Of a DNA stretch of 64,000 bases, positions 45,827 to 55,987 are shown piece after piece (the stretch's first letter is position 1; each line of letters opens with the position of its first letter). The stretch is taken from contig CALDSD010000054.1 in assembly GCA_937911325.1 (NCBI GenBank), forward strand, positions 19,767-83,766, given 5' to 3'. The notes below the pieces were generated by a model. That model searched no databases. It was given only the letters and a program-made list of their open reading frames with translations, and had not been told where the DNA came from. A program made the position numbers and the translations under genes. The DNA comes from an uncultured Neomegalonema sp. (lineage in GTDB: Bacteria; Pseudomonadota; Alphaproteobacteria; Rhodobacterales; Rhodobacteraceae).

Positions 45827-46942
45827 TCAGGCGGAAATCCGTTCTTCTTCAGGATAGGCCAGCTGGTGCTTGGTCAGGATCAAAACGGCCAGCAACGCCA
45901 CTGCCCCGGCTTGATGCAAAACGCCCCATCCCAGTGCGGCCGCATGCGCCAACGTGGCGACGCCAATGACGACCTGAACCACGACCGCAACTGCGAAGTA
46001 CCCGGCCCACCGGCGCCTGCGAGCGTGCGCCGAACCGCGCATCCGCCACCAGAAGGCAGCGGCCGCAATGACGACGAGGTATCCAAGAATGCGGTGCACC
46101 GATTGCGCTGCGGCCGGCGCGTCAAACGGCGTGAACGGCTCGCCCGAAGGCAACAACCACCCGTCGCCGATCTTCGGCCACTGGTTGTAGATCATGCCGC
46201 CATCCATGCCCGCGACGAACGCGCCCATCGTCACTTGCAGCAGCAGCAACACCAGCAGCCCACCGCCAAGGGGCAACATTCCCCTCTCGCGTCGCCGGCG
46301 CGCCTGAAGCAGGAACCGCTCATCGCGGCGCAGCGACAGCGCAAACCACAGCAGAAACGCGAGAATGACAAAGGCGAGCGTCAGGTGGAGCGCCAGTCGA
46401 TACTGGCTGACATCCAGGCGACCGACGAGACCCGACGCCACCATCCACCAGCCGATAACGCCCTGCAAAGCCCCCAGACCGCCGACAAAGAGCAGTTTGC
46501 CCGTCCAGCCCGCAGGGATCATCTGACGGAAGTAGAATGCCGCGAAGCCGATCGCGAATACGAGCCCGATCAGCCGTCCCCACTGGCGATGGCCCCATTC
46601 CCACCAGTAGATGACCTTGAACTCCTCAAGGCTCATGCCGGCGTTCTGTTCCTGGTACTCGGTCGTGCTGCGGTACTTTTCGAGCTCGACCTGCCACGCC
46701 GCCTCAGACATCGGGGGGATCGCGCCGGTGACCGGACGCCATTCCGTGATCGAAAGTCCGGAGTCGGTGAGGCGCGTCAAACCGCCCACCAAAATCTGCG
46801 CGGCCACCATCGCCGCAAGCACGAGCAACCACGCCGCGATCAAGGACCGGTTGCGGCGCTTTTCCGCGTCAGCGGCTCCGGGGACGACTTTCGGCTCTTC
46901 GGGCTGTTGTTCGCCAACCTCTTCGAAGATCGAGCGGGACAT
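45827..46942 (-). CDS. ctaA: Heme A synthase
   Basis: Oxidises the C8 methyl of heme O to heme A for aa3-type cytochrome oxidase. The 371-residue COX15-type protein has eight predicted helices and histidines in ITEWRPVTGAIPPMSEAAW-proximal loops, EWGHRQWGRLIG, LALHLTLAF, VHRILGYL and LHQAGAVALLAV, spaced as in other family members. An N-terminal cytosolic extension of about 30 residues precedes the first helix. Other oxidase genes are not in the window. Confidence 0.95.
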   Translation of the reverse strand: MSRSIFEEVGEQQPEEPKVVPGAADAEKRRNRSLIAAWLLVLAAMVAAQILVGGLTRLTDSGLSITEWRPVTGAIPPMSEAAWQVELEKYRSTTEYQEQNAGMSLEEFKVIYWWEWGHRQWGRLIGLVFAIGFAAFYFRQMIPAGWTGKLLFVGGLGALQGVIGWWMVASGLVGRLDVSQYRLALHLTLAFVILAFLLWFALSLRRDERFLLQARRRRERGMLPLGGGLLVLLLLQVTMGAFVAGMDGGMIYNQWPKIGDGWLLPSGEPFTPFDAPAAAQSVHRILGYLVVIAAAAFWWRMRGSAHARRRRWAGYFAVAVVVQVVIGVATLAHAAALGWGVLHQAGAVALLAVLILTKHQLAYPEEERISA

Positions 46943-47116
46943 AGCGGCTCCGATGTCTTTCAGTGACTTGGTCGGGCGACACCTATTGCGCCAGGAGCCA
47001 GCCGTCCAGTGAGACGGAAGCGCGCGCCGAAGGCAAAAAAATGCGGGGCAAGCGGGTTCGCCATTTCAAAGCGCGCTTGATAGACGTGGTTCAGTGATGT
47101 CAGGGGAGCCGCAGAC

Positions 47117-49405
47117 GTGGGCGCAGCGAAGGTGATAATTCAGCAGGGCGAGCCGTGGAGATGGGCGTCGACCGCACCGCGGCGGTTCGCGTTGATCGCT
47201 CTGCTGCTTTTGGGCCTGTGCGCGGCGCCCGCGCTCGGACAGAGCGCTCTGCCGATGCTACCGACCACAGATACTGGAGAAACGCCTGCAGAGCTGCCGG
47301 ACGACCTCACGCGCGAGGAGTTCCAAGCCCTCTTAAGCCGGATCAGCGACCAACAAGCCCGGGATCTTCTTCTGGAGATCTACACGAAGAACGCGGCAGA
47401 CGCCCCCGCCGAGCGCTCGCAAGGACTGCTCGCCGAGGCCCGGCTGCCCGCGGAACGGCTGCGCTGGCGCATATCAGAGCTTTTCTCCGAGGCGCCCGGC
47501 TGGGGCCACGTGGTCGACGTGTTTCGAGAACGCGTTATCGGGTTCGGAGGCGTCGCGCCCTTGTTCGCAGCGCTTATCGTCGCATTCGGCGCTGGTTTCA
47601 TCGCTCGCTATTTTTGGCGACGGCGCTCTCTCGCGCGTCAGATCGCCCTTGCCGAGAAGAACAAGGATGTCGGCGCTTACGCCTCATTGTCCGTGATCGC
47701 CGACGCCGTTCTTTTTCTGCTGATCGAACTCTCGGGCGTCGTCGTCTTCTGGGTGGTCGCCATGGCGGCGTTGTATCTGGGCTTTCAGAACGACGACCTG
47801 CGCCTGTTCGTCTCGACCTATGTCGCCGCGACAGCTGTGTTGCTGGCCGCTCTGGCGATGGTGGAATTGTGTTTCCCGCGAAGCTACGCCGTCTACCGGT
47901 TGCTGCCGTTGGATGACGCAGCGACGATCAGGCTGCGCGCCGTGGTCATGAGCGTCGTGGCGATCTGGGCCTTTGGCTTTTTCAGCGTGGACCTGGCGCT
48001 GAACTACGGGATCGATCAGACCCAGCACCAGTTGATGATCTTCGGGGTCGCGACGCTGTTTTCTCTGAGTACGATCGTCGGCGTGCTAGTGCTGGAGAGA
48101 GACATCTCGAAAGCGGCGCCGCCGCTTGCAGCTGACGCGCAGCTCACCCCGGTCGGCGTCATCTCCCAGAACTGGCATGTGCTGGCGATCGGCTACTCGA
48201 TTGTCCTGTGGGCTGCGGCGATGTCTCGGTTCCTGCTGTCGGACTACTCGGAAACGGTTGGGGATATCGCGACCAACAGCCTTGCGCTCATCATCAGCTT
48301 GACGATCTTGGATCTCGTCATCGGATGTTACCTGCGAGCGCAGAAAGACCTGAACGCGAAACTGGCTGACGCCATTCGACGGACGCTGCGTCTGTTGTTT
48401 CTGGTCGTTGGAGCCGCGATTTTCCTAGCGCTCTGGGGCTTTGAGTTCGCGCAATTGGGGAATGCCGGCGTCGGTGGTTGGCTTTTGCGCGCCATCGTCG
48501 ACGTGGCCGTCACCGGCCTGGTGGGCTACGCCGTCTGGGATTTGCTGCGAACGGCGATCGACGTGCGTCTTGCGGGCGAAGCGCCTGCGGCGCAACCGGG
48601 CGAAAGCGGAGGCGAAGGCGGCGCCAAGGGCGCGAGCCGCGCGGCGACGCTTCTGCCGTTGTTTCGGAGCTTCGCCTTCGGGGTCATCGCGATAACCTGC
48701 TTTTTCACCGCGGCGGCCAGCATGGGCGTCAACGTCGCCCCCCTGATCGCCGGCGCCGGCGTCATTGGCATCGCCATCGGCTTTGGCGCTCAGACACTCG
48801 TGCGTGACGTCATGTCGGGGGTGTTCTTCCTGATCGACGACGCCTTTCGGCGTGGCGAGTATGTCGAGATCGGTTCGACCATGGGCACGGTCGAGCGGAT
48901 CTCTGTCCGCTCCCTTCAGCTTCGGCATCACAAGGGCGCCGTGCACACGATCCCCTTCGGCGAGATCCAGACCCTCACCAATTACAGCCGCGACTGGGTG
49001 ATCATGAAGCTGCCGCTACGGCTCACGTTTGATACCGACCCCGCGCAGGTCAAAAAGATCATCAAGAAAATCGGCGCGGAGATGATGGAGGATCCGGAAC
49101 TCGGTCCAAAACTGCAAGAGCCCCCGAAAAGCCAGGGCGTCATCCAGATGGAAGACTCCGCGATGATCCTGCGCGTGAAATTCATGGCGACGCCGGGCGA
49201 GCAATGGGTTCTGCGCCGCGAGCTTTTGCACCGGATCAGATCCGCTTTCGAGGAGGCGGGCATCCGCTTCGCCAATCGCGAGGTGACCGTGCACGTCACC
49301 GCCGACGCGCCGCCCGCGCACGCCGCTGAGGCCGCTGGGGCGGCCGCCAGACGCCTGCTCGAAGAAGAGCAAACCGCGCCGGCTGCGCCAAAGGATGATC
49401 GCTAG
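47117..49405 (+). CDS. MscS-family mechanosensitive channel with large N-terminal domain
   Basis: A 762-residue channel-like protein. A signal-like N-terminus (about 20-40) is followed by a periplasmic helical domain, then about ten membrane helices. The pore and beta-domain block AGAGVIGIAIGFGAQTLVRD, MSGVFFLIDDAFRRGEYVEI and HTIPFGEIQTLTNYSRDW is the MscS core (about 520-620). A basic-acidic C-terminus with Ala-rich end closes it. It resembles large MscS homologues such as MscK or YbiO that protect against osmotic downshock. Start is GTG at 47117 with AGGGGAG upstream. Confidence 0.9.
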   Translation: MGAAKVIIQQGEPWRWASTAPRRFALIALLLLGLCAAPALGQSALPMLPTTDTGETPAELPDDLTREEFQALLSRISDQQARDLLLEIYTKNAADAPAERSQGLLAEARLPAERLRWRISELFSEAPGWGHVVDVFRERVIGFGGVAPLFAALIVAFGAGFIARYFWRRRSLARQIALAEKNKDVGAYASLSVIADAVLFLLIELSGVVVFWVVAMAALYLGFQNDDLRLFVSTYVAATAVLLAALAMVELCFPRSYAVYRLLPLDDAATIRLRAVVMSVVAIWAFGFFSVDLALNYGIDQTQHQLMIFGVATLFSLSTIVGVLVLERDISKAAPPLAADAQLTPVGVISQNWHVLAIGYSIVLWAAAMSRFLLSDYSETVGDIATNSLALIISLTILDLVIGCYLRAQKDLNAKLADAIRRTLRLLFLVVGAAIFLALWGFEFAQLGNAGVGGWLLRAIVDVAVTGLVGYAVWDLLRTAIDVRLAGEAPAAQPGESGGEGGAKGASRAATLLPLFRSFAFGVIAITCFFTAAASMGVNVAPLIAGAGVIGIAIGFGAQTLVRDVMSGVFFLIDDAFRRGEYVEIGSTMGTVERISVRSLQLRHHKGAVHTIPFGEIQTLTNYSRDWVIMKLPLRLTFDTDPAQVKKIIKKIGAEMMEDPELGPKLQEPPKSQGVIQMEDSAMILRVKFMATPGEQWVLRRELLHRIRSAFEEAGIRFANREVTVHVTADAPPAHAAEAAGAAARRLLEEEQTAPAAPKDDR

Positions 49406-49409
49406 GGTC

Positions 49410-50180
49410 TCAGCTGCGTCGCCGAGGTTTCTCTGACAGGGCGCGGATCACGCCGCGCATCATGCGCACGTCTTGTTCAGTCAACGGCGTGCGGGACAGC
49501 AGATTGCGCAGGCTCGCCGTCATCGCCTCGCGTTTTTGTTCCGGCCAGAAGTAGTTCACCGCGTCGAGCTCTTCGACCAGATGCGCGTTCAGCCGCTCAA
49601 CATCGTCCTGGCTTGCGATGGCGCCGTCGCCGGTCTCGTAAGCGACGCCGTCCGCCGGCGCCTGTGTGCGCCGCCACTCATAGGCCATCAGCAACACGCA
49701 CTGTCCCAGGTTCAACGAGGAGAAGGCTGGGTTTGCGTCCACGGTGATGATGGCGTTGGCCAAGAGAACGTCGTCGTTCTCGAGACCCGTGCGCTCTCGG
49801 CCAAAGAGCACCCCCAGCTTTTCGCCGGCCGCCATTCGCGTGGCCATATCCGCGACAGCGGCCTCCGGCGTCAGCACGTGTTTGGTCATCTCCCGCGGGC
49901 GCGCCGTGGTGGCGTAGACCGTCGTGAGATCGGCGCAGGCCTGCGGCGTCGTCTCGAACACCCGGGCCGCGTCGATCACCCGCGTCGCCCCGGAAGCCAT
50001 CGCAATGGCGCGTTCGTTCGGCCACCCGTCCCGTGGGTTGACGATGCGCATCTCGGCAAGGCCGAAATTCCACATCGCCCGTGCGGCGGCGCCGATGTTC
50101 TCGCCCATTTGCGGTTCGACGAGAACGAAGGCGGGACCCCGCAACGGGTCGACTTTCAGATGACGATTGGATCCGGACAT
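49410..50180 (-). CDS. trmJ: tRNA (cytidine/uridine-2'-O-)-methyltransferase TrmJ
   Basis: A SPOUT methyltransferase that modifies position 32 of tRNA. The 256-residue protein has the N-terminal block FVLVEPQMGENIGAAARAM, GVLFGRERTGLENDD and the knot segment NPAFSSLNLGQCVLLMAYEW, all TrmJ/TrmH group 1 hallmarks. The C-terminal 80 residues form a charged extension as in other TrmJ proteins. It converges with the MscS-type gene. Confidence 0.92.
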   Translation of the reverse strand: MSGSNRHLKVDPLRGPAFVLVEPQMGENIGAAARAMWNFGLAEMRIVNPRDGWPNERAIAMASGATRVIDAARVFETTPQACADLTTVYATTARPREMTKHVLTPEAAVADMATRMAAGEKLGVLFGRERTGLENDDVLLANAIITVDANPAFSSLNLGQCVLLMAYEWRRTQAPADGVAYETGDGAIASQDDVERLNAHLVEELDAVNYFWPEQKREAMTASLRNLLSRTPLTEQDVRMMRGVIRALSEKPRRRS

Positions 50181-50198
50181 GCCCGCGACTTAGGCCGT

Positions 50199-51023
50199 CT
50201 ACCCAGTTCGCTCAAGCCAAAGACTGGTTTCTAAAGCGCCGTCTGGCGGCCGCTGGAATTCAGGATCGAGCCGGGTGCGAGCATACCAGCTGCTGAAAAC
50301 CGGCTCGGCGGCTCCGCCGACCAAAAGCGGCCCCAAAGCGTTTTGCTCGTTATAGCCTCGCCACTCCCACGCCTCCGGATAAGGGTCGGGCAGCAAGATG
50401 TCGTGAATATGGATCAGCACCCCCGGCTTCAGCACCGGCAACAGCCGGTTGTAGATGATGTCGACATCCGTTCCCGGCATCAGAATGTGCGAGCTGTCGA
50501 AGAAAGCGATATCGCCGGGCTCCAGCGCCTTGAACAGATCCGCGTGCTCCGGCGACAGCAGCTCTCTGCGCCAAAGGATCGGCAACCCGTCGAGTTTGGC
50601 CCGCGGCTCCGGATCGATGCAGATCTGGCTCGTATCGAGGCCGCCGTCCGAAATGGCGCGCGCGGCAAAACGCGTGGAGTGACCAGAGCCGACCTCGACG
50701 ACCCGGGCCGGCTTTCTCGTGCGGATCAACGCGTAGAGCGCCGCGGCGTCCAATGCTGGGAACCATTGCTGCCCCCATCTCGGATTGGGCGGCGCGCCGG
50801 TTTGGCCAATCCTGTCGAGATCGTCGCGCAGGTCCGCGATCTGAGCCAGCAGCGCCCGAAACTGCGGTTCGGCGGCGCGGAAAATCGCTTCGATCTCCGG
50901 ATAGGGTCCCGGCGGCGCGACGCCCTCGGCGTAGCGATAGGGAATAAAAAAGCCCTTCCGGGCCAGTCCCGTCACCGTCTGCAGCCCCATCCGGACCCGA
51001 CGCAGTTTCTTCTGAAATCTCAT
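50199..51023 (-). CDS. SAM-dependent methyltransferase-fold protein
   Basis: A 274-residue protein with a class I methyltransferase motif I, VVEVGSGHSTRFAARAI (about 118-134), then CIDPEPRAKL (motif II acidic residue) and IAFFDSSHILMPGTDVD, IHIHDILLPDPYP. It resembles sugar- or envelope-related methyltransferases with a cephalosporin-hydroxylase-like C-terminus. The frame is open 81 codons further upstream, but ATG at 51023 starts the plausible basic N-terminus; the upstream part is shared with the idh promoter region. Confidence 0.78.
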   Translation of the reverse strand: MRFQKKLRRVRMGLQTVTGLARKGFFIPYRYAEGVAPPGPYPEIEAIFRAAEPQFRALLAQIADLRDDLDRIGQTGAPPNPRWGQQWFPALDAAALYALIRTRKPARVVEVGSGHSTRFAARAISDGGLDTSQICIDPEPRAKLDGLPILWRRELLSPEHADLFKALEPGDIAFFDSSHILMPGTDVDIIYNRLLPVLKPGVLIHIHDILLPDPYPEAWEWRGYNEQNALGPLLVGGAAEPVFSSWYARTRLDPEFQRPPDGALETSLWLERTG

Positions 51024-51164
51024 AGGCGCTATGTCGCGCGGCTGAGGTCGGAACGCAAACGCCTCGCGTCGAGACCGACGCGGATGTGAAGACGGCGCGA
51101 GGCCCTGCGACCCTCTGGACGCCCGCCTGCGCTTGTGGGCGGTCCGACCCGATGCTAGGACACG

Positions 51165-51179
51165 CGAAATTAAATTTCG
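51165..51179. promoter_or_regulatory. Palindrome upstream of the monomeric isocitrate dehydrogenase
   Basis: CGAAATTAAATTTCG has perfect 7-bp arms around a central A. It ends 68 nt before the start at 51248, in an AT-rich island within the GC-rich intergenic region between the divergent methyltransferase and isocitrate dehydrogenase. It could be an operator or lie beside a promoter. Confidence 0.5.
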
Positions 51180-51247
51180 TTGCGCTGCAAAACGGCGCAA
51201 CCGCCAGCACAAGGCGACGTGTCCGAACAACCAAAGAGGGAACCCCA

Positions 51248-53452
51248 ATGGCCGAGACGACCACACCCGACATCATCTACACCAAGGTCGATGAAGCGCC
51301 GGAGCTGGCCAGCGGGTCTCTTCTTCCGATCATCCGAAAATTCGCCGCCGCCGCCGGCGTGACCGTCGGAACCAAGGACATCTCGCTCGCAGGCCGCATC
51401 ATCGCGGCCTTCCCGGAAAACCTGACCGACGCGCAGCGGCAATCGGATGACCTCGCCGCGCTGGGCGAGCTGGTCAAAACGCCCTCGGCGAACGTGATCA
51501 AGCTGCCGAACATCTCGGCTTCGGTCCCGCAGCTGGTCGCCGCCGTGAAGGAGCTGCAGGAGCAGGGCTACACGCTGCCAGACTATCCGGAGGAGCCGAG
51601 CACCGACGCCGAGAAGGCGACGCGCGCGCGCTACGACGCGATCAAAGGTTCGGCGGTGAACCCGGTGTTGCGCGAAGGCAATTCAGACCGCCGCGCCGCC
51701 AAGGCCGTCAAGGCGTTCGCCCAGGCCAACCCTCATCGCATGGGAGACTGGAGCGCCGACAGCAAGACCCGCGTCGCCTCGATGGACGGCGACGACTTCC
51801 GCTCGCATGAGACCTCCGCGACGCTTGAAAACGCGGCGACCGCCAAGATCGTCCTGGAAACCGCAGAGGGCCAGACCGTTCTCAAGGAGGGCGTCGCCTA
51901 CCCCGCCGGCACGGTCGTCGACGCGACCTTCATGTCCGCCAAGGCGCTCGGCGCATTCCTCGCCGAGGAGATCGAGAAGACCAAGGCGGAAGGCACGCTC
52001 TTTTCGCTGCACATGAAGGCGACGATGATGAAGGTCTCCGACCCGATCATCTTCGGTCACGCGGTCAAGGCCTGGCTCGCGCCGGTCTTCGAGAAACACG
52101 GCGACGCGCTCGATGCGCTTGGCGTGAACCCGAACCAGGGTCTCGGCGATCTGCTCGACCGCGTGAAGGGCGACGCCGCGATCATGGCGGCGATCGATGA
52201 GGTCGCCGCGTCGCGCCCGCCGATGTACATGGTCGACAGCGACCGCGGGATCACCAACCTGCACGTTCCGTCGGACGTGATCATCGACGCGTCGATGCCG
52301 GCCCTGATCCGCGCCGGCGGCAAAGGATGGGGCCCGGACGGCAAGGAAGCCGATTCCAACTGCGTGATCCCCGACAACTCCTACGCGCCGGTCTATGACG
52401 AGACGATCAAGTTCTTCAAACAGAACGGCAAGCTGAACCCGGCCACCGCCGGCACAGTGCAGAACATCGGCCTGATGGCGCAGAAGGCCGAGGAATACGG
52501 CTCGCACCCGACCACGTTCGAGGCCGCTGCAGACGGCGTGATCAAGATGATCCTCGACGACGGAACGGTCCTGCACCAGCACAGCGTGGAGAAAGGCGAC
52601 ATCTGGCGGTCCGCCTCCACCCGCAAGGCGCCGATCGAGGACTGGGTGAACCTCGCGATCTCGCGTCAGAAAGCCGAGAACTGCCAGGCGATCTTCTGGC
52701 TCGACGAAACCCGCGCTCATGACGGGGAGCTGCTGAAATATGTGCGCCCGCTGCTCGAGGCGAAGGGCGTCGCCGACACGTTCCAGATCATGGCCCCGCG
52801 CGAGGCCACCCGCGCCACGCTGGAGACGATCACCAGGGGCGAGAACTCCATCGCCATCACCGGCAACGTGCTGCGCGACTATCTGACCGACCTGTTTCCG
52901 ATCCTGGAGCTGGCGACCTCGGCCAAGATGCTTTCGATCGTGAAGCTGATGCAGGGCGGCGGCTTGTTCGAAACCGGCGCCGGCGGCTCTGCGCCGAAAC
53001 ACGTCCAACAGCTTCAGGCGGAGAACCATCTGCGTTGGGACAGCCTGGGCGAGTTCTGCGCCCTGGGCGAGAGCTTCAAGTTCCTGGGCGAGGCCAAGGG
53101 CAACGCCCGCGCCACCGTGCTCGGAGAGGCCGTCGAGGCCGCGACGCAGGGCGTCCTCGACCGTGACCGCTCCCCCAGCCGCAAGGTCGGCGAGCCGGAC
53201 AATCGCGACAGCCACTACTGGTTCGCACGCTATTGGGCCGAGGCGCTGGCGGCGCAGTCGTCAGACGCCGAACTGGCCGGAGAGTTCGCGCCCATCGCCG
53301 CGGCGCTGGCGGAGAACGAAACGAAGATCGTTGGCGAATTGGCGGCGGCTCAGGGCGCGCCAGCGGATACGGGCGGGTACTACCACCCGAACGCCGAGAA
53401 GCTGGCGGCGGTGATGCGTCCCAGTCCGACGTTCAACGCGATTATTGGCTGA
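51248..53452 (+). CDS. NADP-dependent isocitrate dehydrogenase, monomeric type
   Basis: Decarboxylates isocitrate to 2-oxoglutarate with NADP. The 734-residue length and sequence ([20 protein letters not shown] at the N-terminus, [58 protein letters not shown]) identify the monomeric 80-kDa class, whose two halves mimic a dimer. ATG at 51248 follows GAGGGA. A second, unrelated-class isocitrate dehydrogenase lies 1.3 kb downstream. Confidence 0.95.
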   Translation: MAETTTPDIIYTKVDEAPELASGSLLPIIRKFAAAAGVTVGTKDISLAGRIIAAFPENLTDAQRQSDDLAALGELVKTPSANVIKLPNISASVPQLVAAVKELQEQGYTLPDYPEEPSTDAEKATRARYDAIKGSAVNPVLREGNSDRRAAKAVKAFAQANPHRMGDWSADSKTRVASMDGDDFRSHETSATLENAATAKIVLETAEGQTVLKEGVAYPAGTVVDATFMSAKALGAFLAEEIEKTKAEGTLFSLHMKATMMKVSDPIIFGHAVKAWLAPVFEKHGDALDALGVNPNQGLGDLLDRVKGDAAIMAAIDEVAASRPPMYMVDSDRGITNLHVPSDVIIDASMPALIRAGGKGWGPDGKEADSNCVIPDNSYAPVYDETIKFFKQNGKLNPATAGTVQNIGLMAQKAEEYGSHPTTFEAAADGVIKMILDDGTVLHQHSVEKGDIWRSASTRKAPIEDWVNLAISRQKAENCQAIFWLDETRAHDGELLKYVRPLLEAKGVADTFQIMAPREATRATLETITRGENSIAITGNVLRDYLTDLFPILELATSAKMLSIVKLMQGGGLFETGAGGSAPKHVQQLQAENHLRWDSLGEFCALGESFKFLGEAKGNARATVLGEAVEAATQGVLDRDRSPSRKVGEPDNRDSHYWFARYWAEALAAQSSDAELAGEFAPIAAALAENETKIVGELAAAQGAPADTGGYYHPNAEKLAAVMRPSPTFNAIIG

Positions 53453-53460
53453 CCCAATCA

Positions 53461-53487
53461 GCGGCCCGGGACCCCGTCTCGGGCCGC
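53461..53487 (+). terminator. Stem-loop after the monomeric isocitrate dehydrogenase
   Basis: GCGGCCCG (53461-53468) and CGGGCCGC (53480-53487) form a perfect 8-bp stem with an 11-nt loop, 8 nt after the stop. No T-run follows, so termination would be weak or need another factor. Confidence 0.55.
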
Positions 53488-53554
53488 ACTGCGTCCAACG
53501 GCGAAACAGCAACAGCATTAACGCTATAAATCCCGATCAATCAATCGTTTCAGA

Positions 53555-53584
53555 TTGACACATCCCGAAAAACTCTGATTTATG
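53555..53584 (+). promoter_or_regulatory. Candidate promoter of the surface protein, with overlapping inverted repeat
   Basis: A perfect -35 TTGACA (53555-53560) lies 18 nt from TTTATG (53579-53584). An inverted repeat, CCCGAAAAA (53564-53572) and TTTTTCGGG (53599-53607), overlaps the promoter spacer and reaches the GGGG ribosome site just before the ATG at 53617. Confidence 0.5.
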
Positions 53585-53616
53585 CAGATCGACGGAGATT
53601 TTTCGGGGATTATTAC

Positions 53617-54645
53617 ATGGGACAGAGCCTCAACAACCGCGTGCGCGGCATCGCTGCAGCCGCGATGGTCGCAGCCATCAGCGCCGCACCCGCCCAGGCG
53701 GTGACGGTCAATATCGACGACAATGTAAGTGGTGGTATCGATATCGTCGGAGCTGGTGGCAATGTCACTTGGCAAGACGTTAAAAGCCAAGACACGAACA
53801 ACGAAGACTACACTCTCGGCGGCAGCCCGGTAGGTACATCGTTGCTACTGCAAGACGCACGCACACCAAACAGCAGCGACTCTTACGATGACGGGTCGTT
53901 CGCTGTAAATGGGCAGGGGATCGATGACGACGATGGCGACGTTGATGTCACGGAAGGTTCGAACGGGACCAAATTGGTCGCCGATCCCGTCTTCGCTGGC
54001 GGCCTGACAGGCGCATACGAATGGTTCTTTTTTGGCGCCGAAACCGTCGATTCTGATCCGTTGGCGCGCGCCTATATCGAACTGACCAACCCAACGAACG
54101 ATGTGACCCCGGTTACGCTGCAGCAAGGCGTCAACAGTGGCGCCGACAGCAACATCACGGTCGAAAGAAGCGGCACGGGCGACAGCGCTTTTGACGGGGA
54201 CGACGCCTACGCGCTGTTATCTGACGACGGAAACGGTGACCCTTTCACGGGCTTCTCCTTCTTTGGAGACGGTGCCCAGCTGACACCGACGGATTCGGGA
54301 CTCTTTGCGCCGAACAACCGCGTGGACGTAGACAACGTCAACACGCTTTTCGAGTTTGACCTTGCTCCGGGCGAGACGATCTCCCTGCTTTTTTTCTGGG
54401 GAGTTTTCGACACGGTTTTGTATGATCTGGACAGCGCCGAAGAGATCATGAAGCGCACGGTGGGGGATATTCAAAGCCTGCGCGAAGCTGGCTATCTGGT
54501 CGGGCTGAGCGACGATCAGATCGGCCGGATCGCGAACTACGGGCAGGGTTCCGACGTCGCCCCCATTCCGATCCCGGCGACCCTGCCGCTGCTGCTGGGC
54601 GGGATCGGCGCACTGGCTGTTTTCCGCCGCCGCCGAGGCGCGTAA
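53617..54645 (+). CDS. Secreted protein with VPLPA/PEP-CTERM-like sorting tail
   Basis: A 342-residue exported protein. A signal peptide (MGQSLNNRVRGIAAAAMV onward, cleaving near AQA-VTV at about 28) precedes an acidic, Asp/Gly/Asn-rich beta-type domain with no cysteine. The C-terminus has the tripartite exosortase signal: PIPIPATLPLLLGG, a short hydrophobic helix and the basic cluster FRRRRGA. The motif is a VPLPA-CTERM-like form. The protein is probably cleaved by an exosortase and left on the cell surface or released into the matrix. It has its own promoter and terminator and sits between two isocitrate dehydrogenase genes. Confidence 0.82.
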   Translation: MGQSLNNRVRGIAAAAMVAAISAAPAQAVTVNIDDNVSGGIDIVGAGGNVTWQDVKSQDTNNEDYTLGGSPVGTSLLLQDARTPNSSDSYDDGSFAVNGQGIDDDDGDVDVTEGSNGTKLVADPVFAGGLTGAYEWFFFGAETVDSDPLARAYIELTNPTNDVTPVTLQQGVNSGADSNITVERSGTGDSAFDGDDAYALLSDDGNGDPFTGFSFFGDGAQLTPTDSGLFAPNNRVDVDNVNTLFEFDLAPGETISLLFFWGVFDTVLYDLDSAEEIMKRTVGDIQSLREAGYLVGLSDDQIGRIANYGQGSDVAPIPIPATLPLLLGGIGALAVFRRRRGA

Positions 54646-54689
54646 GCGCCGAGACGCATCACCGCAGATTGTCCCTCTGGCGGTCAGAC

Positions 54690-54720
54690 GCCCGCGCCTC
54701 TATAGAGAGCGCGGGCCTTT
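54690..54720 (+). terminator. Terminator of the surface protein gene
   Basis: GCCCGCGC (54690-54697) pairs with GCGCGGGC (54709-54716). The stem extends through CTCT/AGAG with a single bulged A, and CTTT follows. It isolates the surface gene from icd. Confidence 0.7.
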
Positions 54721-54737
54721 CATGAGCGGGACGCAAC

Positions 54738-55952
54738 ATGTCGAAGATCAAGGTCGAAAACCCCATCGTCGAGCTCGACGGCGACGAGATGACCCGGATC
54801 ATCTGGGACTTCATCAAGCAAAAGCTGATCCTGCCCTATCTCGACATCAACCTGCTCTACTACGATCTTGGCATCGAGGAACGCGACCGCACGGACGATC
54901 AGATCACCGTCGACGCGGCCGAGAAGATCAAGGAGATCGGCGTCGGCGTGAAATGCGCCACCATCACGCCCGATGAAGCGCGCGTCGAGGAGTTTGGCCT
55001 CAAGCGCATGTACCGCTCGCCCAACGGCACGATCCGCAACATTCTGGGCGGGGTGATCTTCCGCGAGCCGATCATCTGCAAGAACGTGCCGCGTCTGGTG
55101 CCGGGGTGGACGGAACCGGTCATCGTCGGCCGCCACGCCTTCGGCGATCAGTACCGCGCAACGGATTTCCGCTTCCCTGGGGCCGGCACGCTGACGATCA
55201 AGTTCGTCGGCGAGGATGGCGAGGTGATCGAGCGCGAAGTGTTCCAGGCCCCGGGCGCCGGCGTGGCGATGTCGATGTACAACCTCGATCAGTCGATCCT
55301 CGATTTCGCCCGGGCGTCTTTGAATTACGGTCTCGCGCGCGGTTATCCGGTCTATCTCTCGACCAAGAACACGATCCTCAAGGCCTATGACGGGCGGTTC
55401 AAGGACCTCTTCCAGCAGGTCTACGAGGAGGAGTTCGAAGAGCAGTTCAAGAAGGCCGGCATCGAGTACCAGCACCGCTTGATCGACGACATGGTCGCCT
55501 GTGCGATGAAGTGGTCGGGAGGCTACGTTTGGGCCTGCAAGAACTACGACGGCGACGTGCAGTCCGACACCGTGGCGCAAGGTTTCGGCTCGCTGGGGCT
55601 GATGACCTCGCTGCTCATGACCCCGGACGGCAAGACGGTCGAGGCCGAAGCCGCCCATGGCACCGTCACACGGCATTATCGCCAGCATCAGAAGGGGGAG
55701 GCGACCTCGACCAACTCGATCGCCTCGATCTTCGCCTGGACCGGCGGGCTCAAGCATCGCGCGAAGCTCGATGAGAATGAGGCGCTGAAAACCTTCGCCG
55801 AAACGCTCGAGACAACGGTCATCGCAACCGTTGAAAGCGGGTTCATGACCAAGGATCTCGCGCTTCTGGTCGGCCCGGACCAACGTTGGCTGACGACGAT
55901 GGGCTTTCTCGAGAAGATTGACGAGAACCTCAACAAAGCGCTGGCGGGTTAG
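54738..55952 (+). CDS. icd: NADP-dependent isocitrate dehydrogenase, homodimeric eukaryote-like type
   Basis: The second isocitrate dehydrogenase. The 404-residue protein begins [20 protein letters not shown] and has [39 protein letters not shown] and [19 protein letters not shown], the hallmarks of the type II homodimeric class common in alphaproteobacteria and mitochondria. Substrate-binding serine and arginines (SPNGTIRN) are present. It shares no fold-level sequence similarity in line with the monomeric enzyme upstream. Confidence 0.96.
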   Translation: MSKIKVENPIVELDGDEMTRIIWDFIKQKLILPYLDINLLYYDLGIEERDRTDDQITVDAAEKIKEIGVGVKCATITPDEARVEEFGLKRMYRSPNGTIRNILGGVIFREPIICKNVPRLVPGWTEPVIVGRHAFGDQYRATDFRFPGAGTLTIKFVGEDGEVIEREVFQAPGAGVAMSMYNLDQSILDFARASLNYGLARGYPVYLSTKNTILKAYDGRFKDLFQQVYEEEFEEQFKKAGIEYQHRLIDDMVACAMKWSGGYVWACKNYDGDVQSDTVAQGFGSLGLMTSLLMTPDGKTVEAEAAHGTVTRHYRQHQKGEATSTNSIASIFAWTGGLKHRAKLDENEALKTFAETLETTVIATVESGFMTKDLALLVGPDQRWLTTMGFLEKIDENLNKALAG

Positions 55953-55987
55953 CGGTTTCGCAATTCCGTTCCTATATGTTGGGGACG

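Noticed and set aside
51683..53215. 510-codon minus-strand frame opposite the monomeric isocitrate dehydrogenase
   Set aside because: No domain and typical shadow composition; the enzyme on the plus strand is intact.
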